From contig CAYYXG010000005.1 of NCBI GenBank assembly GCA_964475595.1, positions 62,001-126,000 of the forward strand: a stretch of DNA of 64,000 nucleotides. The letters are read 5' to 3'. Positions 45,135-55,068 of this stretch are shown piece after piece. The notes under the pieces are model-generated. The model saw only the letters and a program-made list of their open reading frames with translations, did no database searches and had not been told where the DNA came from. Every line of letters starts with the position of its first letter. Within the stretch, counting starts at the first letter, position 1. This stretch comes from RGEC01 sp964475595. Its GTDB lineage: Bacteria; Bacteroidota; Bacteroidia; NS11-12g; UBA955. The position numbers and the translations under genes were made by a program.

Positions 45135-46015
45135 AGCCGAATCCAGGTTTCGGGTATTAAATCGCCGGTTTGGGCCTGCATGGCCTCATCGGCAAACCAA
45201 CGCTGCGGCGCAATCACCATTTTATCCGGATTTTCATTCAGCCAGGCACCCCACCAGCTGAAGGTGCTATTGGCAAGAATATTGTGGTTGCAATGCATCA
45301 TCAATCTTAAATCTTCATAATCAGTCTTATCATCATTGATGTCTACATAATGTATCTTTATACCTAAATCTAAAGTATCCCTGCACCAGTTTATATCATT
45401 AGAAAAAAGGAAGAATTCAGGCTCAGCTACCCTTTCTTTAATATAGTTTACGGCAGCTTTGTAATAATCCAGTGAACAAGTACCATGAAATGCCAATAAA
45501 TGCGGCTCAGTCACAAAGTTTCCCCTTCTTACATGCAGCGATACAGCGTTAACCGATTTTATCCTTTGTAAAATTTCTTCATTAGCTGCACTGGGTTCCG
45601 GAATTATTCTAAAATCTTCCCTGATAACATCTTCTATATCCTTGAAATACTTTTCAGATTGCCAATAGCCCTTGAGGTAGGTAGTTGTATTTAAACCAAA
45701 TATATTACTATCATATTCTAAACTTCTCTCATTATAAATTTTACCTTCAGTTCCTTTAATTATACCCAACCTATTTAATAATCTTACCCAAAGTGGTTTT
45801 TCGTAAAGAGATTTATGTATTTCTTCCTCGCTTAAATAATCTTTTTTAATATTAAATGGATTCAAACTGTAATCATGCCACTCATAGGTTTTAAAAAAGT
45901 TAATATCAAGCTTTAGGCTCATATTTTGCTTTAATGCCAAAGATCTGGCAGTGGCATACTGAAAAAGTTGATTGCCAAGCCCCCCGGTAAGCTGCACAAT
46001 AACTTTATTCTGCAT
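45131..46015 (-). CDS. GT11 alpha-1,2-fucosyltransferase-like protein
   Basis: The 294-residue protein has VQLTGGLGNQLFQYATARSLA at the start, HVRRGNF at 161-167 (GDP-fucose site), FSNDINW near 200 and ANSTFSWWGAWLN near 258-270, the four GT11 motifs. Most members transfer fucose in alpha-1,2 linkage to galactose. Base composition switches sharply near 45,300: the segment coding the last about 55 residues is about 50 percent GC, the rest near 25-32 percent. Its start overlaps the epimerase gene by 11 bases. Confidence 0.9.
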   Translation of the reverse strand: MQNKVIVQLTGGLGNQLFQYATARSLALKQNMSLKLDINFFKTYEWHDYSLNPFNIKKDYLSEEEIHKSLYEKPLWVRLLNRLGIIKGTEGKIYNERSLEYDSNIFGLNTTTYLKGYWQSEKYFKDIEDVIREDFRIIPEPSAANEEILQRIKSVNAVSLHVRRGNFVTEPHLLAFHGTCSLDYYKAAVNYIKERVAEPEFFLFSNDINWCRDTLDLGIKIHYVDINDDKTDYEDLRLMMHCNHNILANSTFSWWGAWLNENPDKMVIAPQRWFADEAMQAQTGDLIPETWIRL

Positions 46016-47009
46016 TTTCTTTTTGCATATCGTTTTGAATCCAGCTATATAGCTCCCCTATACCTTCTTCAAGTGAAACTCTTGGTTCCCAACCCAATAT
46101 GCTCTTGGCTTTGGCATAATTGGCAGCCCTGGCCAAATCCCCTTCTGGCTTGGTTGTATCATAAATTATCGTATTCTGCAAGCCGGAAACCTTAATTACA
46201 GCAGCGGCTACTTCCGCAATGGTTGTGCATTTATCAGGGCCAATCTGGATAGGCCCCTGATTCCAGCCATTATCCAATGCCAATAATATGGCCCTTACCA
46301 CATCATCTACATGCACAAAAGCCCTGCCTTGCTTGCCGGTCCCCCAAACTGTCAGCGGTTCATTGGGATTCTTTAAAACACGTGCTATCAGTGAAGGTAT
46401 AACCTGCCCTCTTTCTGAATAATCTGCCGGTGACCCATATACATTATGAAATATCAACGAAAGTGTTTTTATATTCTTTTCCTCACCCAGAATACCCAGT
46501 TCAAATTGACCCATTAGCTTACTCCAACCGTATGCTGACTCAGGATTTGCCGGATAGAGCTGCGATTCCTCTAACAAAGCAGCTTCGAATGAGGATTGCA
46601 ATTCTCTCGGGAAACTGCAGGCTGTGCCTACATACATGACGCCCTTAATTTTATGGCTTGAATTTCTTATAGATGTAAATACATTGGAGTTTATCAAAAC
46701 ATTTTGGCGGAATATGTAACCCTGATTATTAAAAACATAGCCTATTCCAGCAACGATATCTGCCAAATGAACCACAAAATCAACCTGACTGATTATATCA
46801 TCAATAGAACCGGGCACAGACAAATCCCTGTTATAAAATCTATTTTCTATGTTAATGCAGTATCTCCCTTCAGTTTGAAGATTGCTTAATTTTCCGCGCC
46901 AAAGGTTATCTACCACAAAAACATCATCTCCATTTTCTACAAGTTTTTTAACCAGGTTACTGCCAATCATGCCGGCACCGCCAGTCACAAGTATTTTTCT
47001 CTGCTTCAT
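46005..47009 (-). CDS. NAD-dependent sugar epimerase/dehydratase
   Basis: The 334-residue extended SDR has GGAGMIGSNL near 10-19 as cofactor loop, Y160xxxK164 (YGWSK) as catalytic pair, and FHNVYGSPADYSERGQVIPSL. The last pattern recalls GDP-mannose 3,5-epimerase and related enzymes more than GalE. It may supply an unusual GDP- or UDP-hexose for this cluster. It is of intermediate GC content between its AT-rich neighbours, and ATGA-overlaps the GT2 gene upstream. Confidence 0.83.
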   Translation of the reverse strand: MKQRKILVTGGAGMIGSNLVKKLVENGDDVFVVDNLWRGKLSNLQTEGRYCINIENRFYNRDLSVPGSIDDIISQVDFVVHLADIVAGIGYVFNNQGYIFRQNVLINSNVFTSIRNSSHKIKGVMYVGTACSFPRELQSSFEAALLEESQLYPANPESAYGWSKLMGQFELGILGEEKNIKTLSLIFHNVYGSPADYSERGQVIPSLIARVLKNPNEPLTVWGTGKQGRAFVHVDDVVRAILLALDNGWNQGPIQIGPDKCTTIAEVAAAVIKVSGLQNTIIYDTTKPEGDLARAANYAKAKSILGWEPRVSLEEGIGELYSWIQNDMQKENAE

Positions 47010-47887
47010 CTTTTAAATATTTTAAAGTTTAACTTCATAAATAATATAGATATGTTTATGAAATAATCTATTTGAATGTTAGGACATTTTAGTTGAAAAC
47101 CAACTGTATTATAAATTCCGTATTTTCTTAATTTTTGAAGATATAATTTATATACTGCAAGCTTATCTGTTACATTTAATAAATCAATATTATTCAATAT
47201 AGTGCGTACTTCAGTCAGCTCTACTTCAGCGTTATCCGAAAGCGAATTTGTCAGGCTATGATCATCTAATACCCCTACAATTAATGGCTCGGGTATGTAT
47301 GCGACTTCATAATTCCTTTTGAGTATCTTGTAATAAGCCTGAACATCCACAAGCCACTTAAGGTTTTTATCAAATTGCAGAATTTGTTTCTTTACACACA
47401 ATGAACTGGGGGATCCCAAAACGTTTTCAAAAAACAAACGGTGTGGTTTTCTGAAGTACTCGTGGGCAACCTTCAACGCTGCCGTATGATTTCTGATGTT
47501 TCCGCGTATATTGGTATAACCACCGCAAAAGCAAACAATAAGATTTTGATTGTCCATAAACTCCTTCATAATCCTACTTAAACTGGCGGAAGTACTAAAA
47601 TAATCATCATGGTGCATAATTTTAATAATATCATACTTGGCCATAGATATGGCATAATTCCAGTTCTCCGGTGAACCCAGAGGAGGTGCGTTTCTGTAGT
47701 ACCGAATTTTACCGGGCAGTTTATCTTTGAAATTCTCTATTAGCTTAAATACATCCTCTGTAGTAGAATCATCAGAAACCACGACCTCAAAATCCTGATA
47801 TTCTTGCTCCACAATTGACTGCATGAGCTTTTCAAGATAGATGGTTTGGTTATAAGTAGGGATGCAGATTGAAACTTTTATGTTCAA
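47006..47887 (-). CDS. GT2 glycosyltransferase
   Basis: The 293-residue GT-A protein has VSICIPTYNQTIYLEKLM, VVVSDDSTTEDVF and IIKIMHHDDYFS in place of the usual DxD region (HHDD). The order matches family-2 enzymes. Start is TTG at 47887; the next ATG would remove the first strand. It is AT-rich and stands 57 bases from the methyltransferase gene at 47945. Substrate unknown. Confidence 0.84.
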   Translation of the reverse strand: MNIKVSICIPTYNQTIYLEKLMQSIVEQEYQDFEVVVSDDSTTEDVFKLIENFKDKLPGKIRYYRNAPPLGSPENWNYAISMAKYDIIKIMHHDDYFSTSASLSRIMKEFMDNQNLIVCFCGGYTNIRGNIRNHTAALKVAHEYFRKPHRLFFENVLGSPSSLCVKKQILQFDKNLKWLVDVQAYYKILKRNYEVAYIPEPLIVGVLDDHSLTNSLSDNAEVELTEVRTILNNIDLLNVTDKLAVYKLYLQKLRKYGIYNTVGFQLKCPNIQIDYFINISILFMKLNFKIFKR

Positions 47888-47944
47888 TTGTTTAGAGGCT
47901 TGTTATGAAGGCTACCAAATTTTTTAATGCTATAATTTTTTAAA

Positions 47945-48730
47945 TTACGGCTTCCTAATATATCTGTGATTCATTACAGTATTTGAACCTTCATTATTGT
48001 CATTCTTATGAATAAATACCAGGTTGTGATAAAAATGTACCGAAACTATGTTTTTATCATAATATGTATCTTCATAGTTTTCATCCGGTATTTCCTGATA
48101 ATTAAGACAGTCCGTGAGGGTCTTTATGTAATTCATTGCGGTTTTAGGATTATTCAAGTTTTTACTGTCCCCACCATAACTCTCCCAGTAAGAGGTTTGG
48201 AGGTCTTCAATTACATAGACACCACCTTTATTTAATTGAGGAAAAAGTAATTTAAATGTGTCAATGATATGTTCATTGATATGGCTGCCATCATCTATAA
48301 TAATATCAAATGGCCCCTCATTTCTGCATAGTTCATGAATAAATTCTTTGTCTACCTGACTGCCTTTAAATATTTTAATACGCTTTTCTTGTAAAGCTCT
48401 CTTGTCATGAATATCAAAAGAAATTATATCCGCAAAAGGAAAATAACGCTTCCACATTCTTAACGACTCACCACCAGATTTCAAATCTTCATATCCTCCT
48501 ACACCAATCTCAAGAAGTTTTATTTTTTTAAACCTATATTTCTTAAAATGTGCCATATAATGGCCTGTATACCAATGACTCCCTGTTTTATCTGTGCCAT
48601 ATATTTCAGCAAGCTTCGTCAAATCATTACTCCTCAGCATTGCCAAAATATTTATTCTTAAATATTTAATGCTAACTGGTAATTTTTGTGTAAATAATAT
48701 AGAAAATGTATTATAGATTTTTTTGAGCAT
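47945..48730 (-). CDS. SAM-dependent methyltransferase, MycE/demethylmacrocin-type
   Basis: The 261-residue protein has LAEIYGTDKTGSHWYTGHYM, LLEIGVGGYEDLKSGG as SAM loop, FDIHDK after the second strand and FDIIIDDGSHINEH, a pattern typical of demethylmacrocin/MycE-type O-methyltransferases acting on deoxysugars. It may methylate a sugar hydroxyl of the repeat unit or cap the chain. It follows a 129-base AT-rich gap in which I see no promoter or terminator. Confidence 0.83.
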   Translation of the reverse strand: MLKKIYNTFSILFTQKLPVSIKYLRINILAMLRSNDLTKLAEIYGTDKTGSHWYTGHYMAHFKKYRFKKIKLLEIGVGGYEDLKSGGESLRMWKRYFPFADIISFDIHDKRALQEKRIKIFKGSQVDKEFIHELCRNEGPFDIIIDDGSHINEHIIDTFKLLFPQLNKGGVYVIEDLQTSYWESYGGDSKNLNNPKTAMNYIKTLTDCLNYQEIPDENYEDTYYDKNIVSVHFYHNLVFIHKNDNNEGSNTVMNHRYIRKP

Positions 48731-48859
48731 ATCTTACTGAGAATTATTTAGTTGTTTTTTAGGATATTTTTTTATTTTGTTAATCATTACTCTATAAGCT
48801 TTTAAATAAATGTTTTTATTGTTTTTACTCTAACAAATCTCCAGGTACTATAATCTTTA

Positions 48860-50137
48860 TTAGTTAAGTAGACTGTGTAATCTATTCTCAGCGGAAACAG
48901 ATTGAGCATGATTGCTTTTTACATAATCATGTGCAAGCCTCAGATTGCGTTCTGTGCACTCTACATCACTGATTATCCTTTCAACACCCTTTATAAAATC
49001 ATCAGGGGTATTTGCAATAACTAAACCATTTCCGTCGGTAAGATTTATACCATCTGCCCCTTCCTGTGTGGATATAACTGGCACACCGTAGGCCATAGCA
49101 TACAATATTTTCATTCTGATACCACTTCCATATCTCACCGGTACTAGCATGATTTTATGCATAACAAACGCTTTTAAATCATCCACAAAACCTACAAACT
49201 CCAACCACTTTTTGTCAGCATAACTGTTTCTAAATGAATCAGACCAATCGCCTGCCACATACAAAACCATACCCGTTTTTGAATGCATTAAATCTCCAAT
49301 TTCAGAAATATACCATAGGAGTGCATCTTTATTGGGTTGATGACCCTCTGCTCCAATAAAACAAAGAGCCGCATACTTCTTCTCTACATGTGCAATATCT
49401 GAAAAAACATTATCAGGCACAGGCGCTTTGGTTAGAAATAATCTTTCCTTAGGGAGTTTTTCACCTAATGATTGTATGTCTGCATCACTGAATACACCTA
49501 CTTTATCGTATCCGCCCAAGAGTGATAGCTCCTGATACTTTACAAAATCAATCATATAACGATCATAATCGCTTTCAAGTTTTTTACATTTTCTGAGATT
49601 TGATTCCAACCTCATATATCTTAACTCATGATGTATAAATATTTTTTTTGTTTTTTCCGGAAGCAGCGGTAAAAGACTTATAAATTCAAAAAAATCAACC
49701 TGTATCAAATTATATTGATTTTGTTCAAATACATCCATCAAAAACCTGTGAAAGCTTTGATCTACAGGATGATATACCCTCGTCATGTTTGGATTGTACA
49801 ACTCCGGTATATCATTTTGCTTTGGAGAATAAAGATTATAATTAACCAAAATAGATTTAAGTTTTCTTTTGATTCTATTCCATACTTTATTTTTTTTACT
49901 TTCTTGAATATCCAGATATTGAATCAATGCAACATTAGGCCATAACTTGTTTAGCTGCTTCAAGGTAACTTTATCGTCCTCACTCCTTACAACCACAAGC
50001 AGATCTATTTCTAAATGATTACGTAAAGAATCAATTATTGAAAATTGCGATACAATACCCCCAAAACCAACAGGTGCGGGTATATATGGTGTTATGATTA
50101 ATAATTTATTGGGATCCTGTGTAGCGTGATTAATCAT
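48860..50137 (-). CDS. GT4-like glycosyltransferase
   Basis: The 425-residue GT-B protein has PYIPAPVGFGGIVSQFSIID, AALCFIGAEGHQPNKDALLWY and GSGIRMKILYAMAYGVPVISTQEGADGI. The last matches the family pattern GSGIRxKxLEAMAxGxPVV, but the usual second glutamate is tyrosine here, so activity should be viewed with care. It lies 9 bases after the WbsX-like gene. Donor unknown. Confidence 0.82.
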   Translation of the reverse strand: MINHATQDPNKLLIITPYIPAPVGFGGIVSQFSIIDSLRNHLEIDLLVVVRSEDDKVTLKQLNKLWPNVALIQYLDIQESKKNKVWNRIKRKLKSILVNYNLYSPKQNDIPELYNPNMTRVYHPVDQSFHRFLMDVFEQNQYNLIQVDFFEFISLLPLLPEKTKKIFIHHELRYMRLESNLRKCKKLESDYDRYMIDFVKYQELSLLGGYDKVGVFSDADIQSLGEKLPKERLFLTKAPVPDNVFSDIAHVEKKYAALCFIGAEGHQPNKDALLWYISEIGDLMHSKTGMVLYVAGDWSDSFRNSYADKKWLEFVGFVDDLKAFVMHKIMLVPVRYGSGIRMKILYAMAYGVPVISTQEGADGINLTDGNGLVIANTPDDFIKGVERIISDVECTERNLRLAHDYVKSNHAQSVSAENRLHSLLN

Positions 50138-50146
50138 TTTATTAGT

Positions 50147-51244
50147 TCAAATATGGATTGCTCGAGTAGCTTTAACTGCTTCCAAATAACCCCTGCGAAA
50201 TTGCATAGACGGTTCTAAAACATTTCCTTCAGCCCACTCGTTCCATGATTTAATATACACTACTTTCTCTTCTTTTTTGGTATTCCGGGGCATTGCCTCA
50301 AACGCCTTATGCAGATGTTTTTTAAATAGCTCCGGACTTGGATTCGTTAACACCGTTCCACGCCTTTTTTTGCGGGGAGTATTGTCCCAACCGGTAACCA
50401 CCACGGGAAATTCCTTCTCATGTAATTCTTGATTAAAGTGAGAATCTACAAAATGCTTATAGCTGTACAAATTCGGTCCTTTATTCGGAAAATTTTTTAA
50501 ATAGTCTGTCAGTCTAACATCAGTTAAACGCATGGAGAGTTTATTGATGAGATTGTTCTTAACCAATTCCTCTTTTATGTTGGGTGAACCCGCCGAAAAA
50601 GAATCAAATCCGAGATCCAGAGCGTTGGAAAGTGCATTGATGGCATTAAAATGTATGCCCGCCAGGCCATTTTTTGCAGCAAGTTCCCGCCATAACTTGA
50701 GAAAATGGGGAATATCTGGATGGCTGTAGGGCAAATAAACCGAGAAAAGAACATTGCCATTGATTCTGATATACCTTTCATCTTTGAAGTATGGTAAGGT
50801 TTCATAAAAGAACTTTTCATAATCCTCCTTACCGAGATACTCCTGTTGGATCAATATTTGTTTTTCACTGCCTACCCAACGCCTAGACCAAGTCTCATTG
50901 GCCCAGGCCAGGTTAAAAGGCAGCTTAAGATCCGTATTTTTTAGTTTATTTCTTAAAGGTGTTTCCAAGATTGTTTTGCCCCTACCAAACCAATAATACC
51001 AATAACAAAAACCATCTACGCCATACTCAAAAGCCAGATCCTCTTGTTGCTGCTGTATTTCTGTCAGCCTCAAATCATAATATCCTAAATCAGCAGGAAG
51101 GAAAGGTTGTTTGTGACCTTTAAACAGTGGTTTTGCTTTCGTAACATTGGTCCATTCTGTGAAACCCTTTCCCCACCAACTATTATTTTCAGGGATAGGG
51201 TGGAATTGGGGGAGATAGTAACATAATAATTTAAACTCAATCAT
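50147..51244 (-). CDS. GH99-like WbsX family protein
   Basis: The 365-residue protein (ATG at 51244; a TTG 15 bases upstream is possible) starts with LLCYYLPQFHPIPENNSWWGKGFTEWTNV, the WbsX/GH99-like signature, then ADLGYYDLR, FCYWYYWFGRG and WANETWSRRW. WbsX-type proteins are frequent in O-antigen and rhamnose-type clusters of bacteria, without signal peptide. Their exact activity (glycosyltransferase, hydrolase or maturation) is debated. A late VVTGWDNTPRKKRRG and KSWNEWAEGNVLEP fit the barrel C-terminus. Confidence 0.88.
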   Translation of the reverse strand: MIEFKLLCYYLPQFHPIPENNSWWGKGFTEWTNVTKAKPLFKGHKQPFLPADLGYYDLRLTEIQQQQEDLAFEYGVDGFCYWYYWFGRGKTILETPLRNKLKNTDLKLPFNLAWANETWSRRWVGSEKQILIQQEYLGKEDYEKFFYETLPYFKDERYIRINGNVLFSVYLPYSHPDIPHFLKLWRELAAKNGLAGIHFNAINALSNALDLGFDSFSAGSPNIKEELVKNNLINKLSMRLTDVRLTDYLKNFPNKGPNLYSYKHFVDSHFNQELHEKEFPVVVTGWDNTPRKKRRGTVLTNPSPELFKKHLHKAFEAMPRNTKKEEKVVYIKSWNEWAEGNVLEPSMQFRRGYLEAVKATRAIHI

Positions 51245-51295
51245 AACATTATTTTTCAAAGGCTTGGCATTAAGATTATTAGAATGTATTTATAA

Positions 51296-52804
51296 TTAAT
51301 AAAATATAAATCGTACGAATCTAAACATATTAAAACCAATAATCTTATTTGTAAACAAAATATTGTTAATCCGAGAGAAAATATTTATTTTATCGTAGTG
51401 TAGGATTAAGGAGAGTTGCTCGAACAAATCCAACTTTATTCTTAATTTCTTACTATATTTCATTTTGTTGTGTGTAATATTACATGAATTATATTTATTT
51501 AAATTATCATCTATAAGGTATGTTTGGTCTATGTTTTTAATATTATTATAAACATTTAACATTCTTATATGTTGACTGTTATAATTAATTTTGTAACATG
51601 CCTTTCTTATAAGATCTAGGTACTTTTCAAAAGTTTTGGGATGTGCAAAGTTATTTTCAATATAGATATCGCCTTGTAGGGATTGATTTTCACTAATAAC
51701 ACCCCACTTAAGTATTGGAACAAGTCCATGAGAGATGGATTCTAAAAGGGCCATATATGAGCCTAATGGATATGGGTCTAATACATAATCTCCGATGCTG
51801 AGAATACTCTCAGGGCTAGAAATCATCCCAAAGCATAATACTCTTTCTGAAGGTTTAGTTCCGGCTAAACGTAAATAATCATTTATAGTTATCCCAATTA
51901 ATAGTACTTTAGTATTTATGTTTATATTTATTATATAATCTATTATTTCTAAAATATTGTACTCCTTTGTTGGTTTTAACTTATATGCACTCGCAATTAA
52001 CACAAATATTACATCATTGGTTGAAAAGCCCAAATTACCTCTTAAGCGCTTTTTTTTCTCATAATTCAATAATTCATCGGGTGGGTCTAATAAAACTGGA
52101 AGTTTTATATATTTACACTTAAGCTGCCTCTCATTAAAACATATATCTTGACCAAATTGACGGTAATTAATAACTACATCCATGCAATTTATACCTACCC
52201 AAAAAGAGTGATCAGAATGATTTATAAAAATAGTATGTGGGCGTTTAACGCTATATAATAAAATAACAGAAAGTATATCGTCAGGATGAATGAAACAAAA
52301 AACTTTACTTGCAGACGTGATGAATTGCCGAGCGCTCAATATTTTTTGAACATCTTCTTTTTCGGTAAATACTATAGTTTTATTTATTATGTTTTGCTTA
52401 TTTAAATCAGCAAAATCACTTGGGTATTCGACATCTCCTTGATCCATTAAAAGAAGAGTAATTGAAGCAGATGTTTTCTTTTTTGTCTGTATAATTAATC
52501 TTTTCAACCATTTGCTGTGCCCTCCTGAAGGATAAACTCTGGAGGCTAAAAACACAAAATCTTCTTTATTAATTTGTTCAACAATCTCCTCTTGGGGGAG
52601 TTTAACTGCTATTTTCATTAACTCTTTTTCTAACCAATCTGATTTGAATTTTATTTGTACTTGGAATAAATATTTTGCTATTTCCTTTAAAAATAAAACT
52701 TTTTCAGATTCGTTATTTTTTTTTAATATATAGATTAATTTGAGTAATAAATAAAAAAGATAATATTTTATATATTTAAATAATATTTTGGTTTTTAACT
52801 GCAT
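51296..52804 (-). CDS. Probable GT-B glycosyltransferase, very AT-rich
   Basis: The 502-residue protein begins with a basic, hydrophobic stretch (about residues 8-28) that could anchor it to the membrane. Residues 240-410 look like a donor domain: RGNLGFSTNDVIFVLIASAYKLKPTKEY, RVLCFGMISSPESIL, DPYPLGSYMALLESISHGLVPIL, similar to O-GlcNAc-transferase-like or glycan phosphorylase-type GT-B proteins. The last about 80 residues are unassigned. Base composition is extreme: 18 percent GC in 51301-51360. It seems a recent import. Confidence 0.65.
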   Translation of the reverse strand: MQLKTKILFKYIKYYLFYLLLKLIYILKKNNESEKVLFLKEIAKYLFQVQIKFKSDWLEKELMKIAVKLPQEEIVEQINKEDFVFLASRVYPSGGHSKWLKRLIIQTKKKTSASITLLLMDQGDVEYPSDFADLNKQNIINKTIVFTEKEDVQKILSARQFITSASKVFCFIHPDDILSVILLYSVKRPHTIFINHSDHSFWVGINCMDVVINYRQFGQDICFNERQLKCKYIKLPVLLDPPDELLNYEKKKRLRGNLGFSTNDVIFVLIASAYKLKPTKEYNILEIIDYIINININTKVLLIGITINDYLRLAGTKPSERVLCFGMISSPESILSIGDYVLDPYPLGSYMALLESISHGLVPILKWGVISENQSLQGDIYIENNFAHPKTFEKYLDLIRKACYKINYNSQHIRMLNVYNNIKNIDQTYLIDDNLNKYNSCNITHNKMKYSKKLRIKLDLFEQLSLILHYDKINIFSRINNILFTNKIIGFNMFRFVRFIFY

Positions 52805-52868
52805 GTACTTATATTATTCGGTTTAATTAATAATATATAGAATCTGTAAACAATGGTTTTAGACGTTG

Positions 52869-53978
52869 TTAAAATTTATTTAAAGTATCTACAATATATG
52901 TAAGATCATCATCGTTCAAGGTAGGAGATATTGGGAGCGACAATACAGTCTTGTGCAGTAATTCTGTGACAGGAAGGCAATTGCATTCGATTTGTGTATC
53001 AACAAAGGCTTTTTGTTTGTGAGGTGGAATAGGATAATGTATTAAGGTTTGAATTCCTGAATCCAATAAATAATCACGCAAACTGTCCCTTGCTTCGCAT
53101 GTGATAACAAATAAATGCCAGACATGCTCTTTGGCTTCATAAGGGATTTGAGGCAGAATAATTTTCTTGTTTTTTATGTTAGTGCAATAATATTCGGCTA
53201 TCTCTCTCCGTTTTTGGTTTTCAGCATCCAGGTATTTTAATTTTACACTTAATACAACGGCTTGTATTTCGTCCAACCTAGAATTAACTCCTTGATAAAT
53301 ATTGACATACTTTTCTCTCGAACCATAATTACCAAGTGCTCGAATTAACTCAGCCAATTCTTCATCATTTGTGGCTACTGCACCAGCATCGCCTATAGCG
53401 CCAAGATTTTTTCCCGGATAAAAACTAAATCCTGCGGCGTCCCCCAATGCGCCGGTTTTTATACCATTCCAAACTGCTCCTATTGCCTGTGCATTGTCCT
53501 CGATAATTTTTAGATCATGTTTCTTTGCTAAGATTGTTAATTTTTCAGACCAACAAACACGACCATATAGATGCACAACCATAATAGCTTTTGTCCTTCC
53601 TGTAATTTTTTCCTCAACTTTTTTAAAATCTAAATTAAATGTATTTAGATCAGGTTCTATCAAGACGGGGACTAGTTTATTCTCTGTAATAGCTAAAATT
53701 GAGGCTATATAAGTATTTGCCGGAACAATTACTTCATCGCCTTCTTGCATGAATCCTGACTGCAAATAAGCTTTAAATATTAACCGTAATGCATCCAGCC
53801 CATTAGCAACTCCCACAACTTTTTTTACTCCACAATATGATGCTAAATCTTTTTCAAAAACGGATAGTTCTTGACCCAAGATATAGCGACCCGACCTCCA
53901 AACCCTTAATAAGTTATCTTCTATCTCATTATGATGTAAAGAATTGATTTTATTTATATCTAAAAAATTTACCTTCAT
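52869..53978 (-). CDS. DegT/FdtB-QdtB-like sugar aminotransferase
   Basis: The 369-residue PLP enzyme has the DegT/DnrJ/EryC1 pattern: RYILGQELSVFEKDLASYCG, DEVIVPANTYIASILAI, IIEDNAQAIGA and K190 in SFYPGKNLGAIGDAG. The motif YPGKNLGAxGDAGA is that of FdtB/QdtB, which aminate dTDP-3-keto-6-deoxyhexose to 3-amino-3,6-dideoxyhexose. A matching 3,4-ketoisomerase-like gene (58439) and an acyltransferase gene (56790) lie in the same run. It overlaps the FkbM gene as ATGA. Confidence 0.87.
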   Translation of the reverse strand: MKVNFLDINKINSLHHNEIEDNLLRVWRSGRYILGQELSVFEKDLASYCGVKKVVGVANGLDALRLIFKAYLQSGFMQEGDEVIVPANTYIASILAITENKLVPVLIEPDLNTFNLDFKKVEEKITGRTKAIMVVHLYGRVCWSEKLTILAKKHDLKIIEDNAQAIGAVWNGIKTGALGDAAGFSFYPGKNLGAIGDAGAVATNDEELAELIRALGNYGSREKYVNIYQGVNSRLDEIQAVVLSVKLKYLDAENQKRREIAEYYCTNIKNKKIILPQIPYEAKEHVWHLFVITCEARDSLRDYLLDSGIQTLIHYPIPPHKQKAFVDTQIECNCLPVTELLHKTVLSLPISPTLNDDDLTYIVDTLNKF

Positions 53979-55066
53979 GACATTCTTTTACAATATAGAA
54001 CCAAATCCATGCCATCATTTCCATGTTGACGCAAATAGTAGTTATAATTTTTGTTTAACGAATAAATATAATTGCCAATTTTCCAAATATCATCAAACCG
54101 ATGATAAACACTAATTGCAAAGGAACATCTCTGGCCCACAACAAAACTTTTCATTCCCTTTAGACAATTTAACTCATTACCCTCGACATCTAATTTTACA
54201 AAATTTTGATTGTGATACTCAGCGGTAACTACATCATCGATGCTAATCAATTGAACCAATGTTTTACCGCTTGCCTCTATTTTTGAACCCATACCCATTT
54301 CGCCCTCAAATTTTACCAAATTATTTTTATTGGAAACACCAGCTTGCAAACATAAAATCTTATTTTTTACTGTATTTTTTAAAGAATTAACATTCCAAAG
54401 TAAATTCTTATAATTAGTATTATCAGGTTCAAATGCTACTACTCTACCAAAATTTGGATGTTCTTTAACAAATTTAGTAACAGTGTCACCATCGTAAGCC
54501 CCACAGTCAATGTACAAACAATTGTCAAACATCTTGTTATTAAATAAATCTGGAGGAAAATAGCAGTCGCCATCGCCTTCCGGGTACAATTCAATGTTAA
54601 AGGATTGTCTTGCAGCAAGATTAGAGTTGAATATTTCTATGGATTTTTTATCACTTAATTTATTGACAAACTGCTTAATATGATTTAATTCGTTCACATA
54701 TCTTTTTATATTTACGTAATTTAAAAAGGGCAGAAAAATACTTTCAAACAATCTGAATAATTCTAGAAAGGAAACAATATTAGAAAATCCAAAATCATTC
54801 AATTGTTTTTTTATTATTTTAAAACTTGCTTTAGGATTAAAAACTGATACAATTACAACTACCTCTTTGTTCTTATAATTGCGCAAATAGTTATAGTTTC
54901 TTATATAGATTTTATCATCAAATAAAATATCTTCTAATAGATTGTTGTCCGCAATAAATACTGGCTTGTAACCTATTTTTTTAAGCTTGTAATATATACT
55001 CTTTCCTAGTGTTCCTGCACCAATCAGAACAAATTTCTTTTCTTTAATTAACTCTGTAGTTAACAT
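53975..55066 (-). CDS. FkbM-type methyltransferase with N-terminal Rossmann-like module
   Basis: The 363-residue protein has an N-terminal nucleotide-binding-like part (VLIGAGTLGKSIYYKLKK at about 13-30, then an AT-rich linker to about 150). The FkbM domain (about 175-363) has YIDCGAYDGDTVTKF, VVAFEPDNTNY, and the late FVKLDVEGNELNCLKGM, the SAM-dependent pattern. FkbM domains methylate sugars or lipids at hydroxyl groups. The N-terminal part resembles PglD/NeuD-type starts. It sits between PhyH and FdtB-like genes. Confidence 0.85.
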   Translation of the reverse strand: MLTTELIKEKKFVLIGAGTLGKSIYYKLKKIGYKPVFIADNNLLEDILFDDKIYIRNYNYLRNYKNKEVVVIVSVFNPKASFKIIKKQLNDFGFSNIVSFLELFRLFESIFLPFLNYVNIKRYVNELNHIKQFVNKLSDKKSIEIFNSNLAARQSFNIELYPEGDGDCYFPPDLFNNKMFDNCLYIDCGAYDGDTVTKFVKEHPNFGRVVAFEPDNTNYKNLLWNVNSLKNTVKNKILCLQAGVSNKNNLVKFEGEMGMGSKIEASGKTLVQLISIDDVVTAEYHNQNFVKLDVEGNELNCLKGMKSFVVGQRCSFAISVYHRFDDIWKIGNYIYSLNKNYNYYLRQHGNDGMDLVLYCKRMS

Positions 55067-55068
55067 TG

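Noticed and set aside
48731..48859. AT-rich gap as promoter or small gene
   Set aside because: No TAnnTTTG-type box, no frame with a start and length worth reporting, no hairpin.
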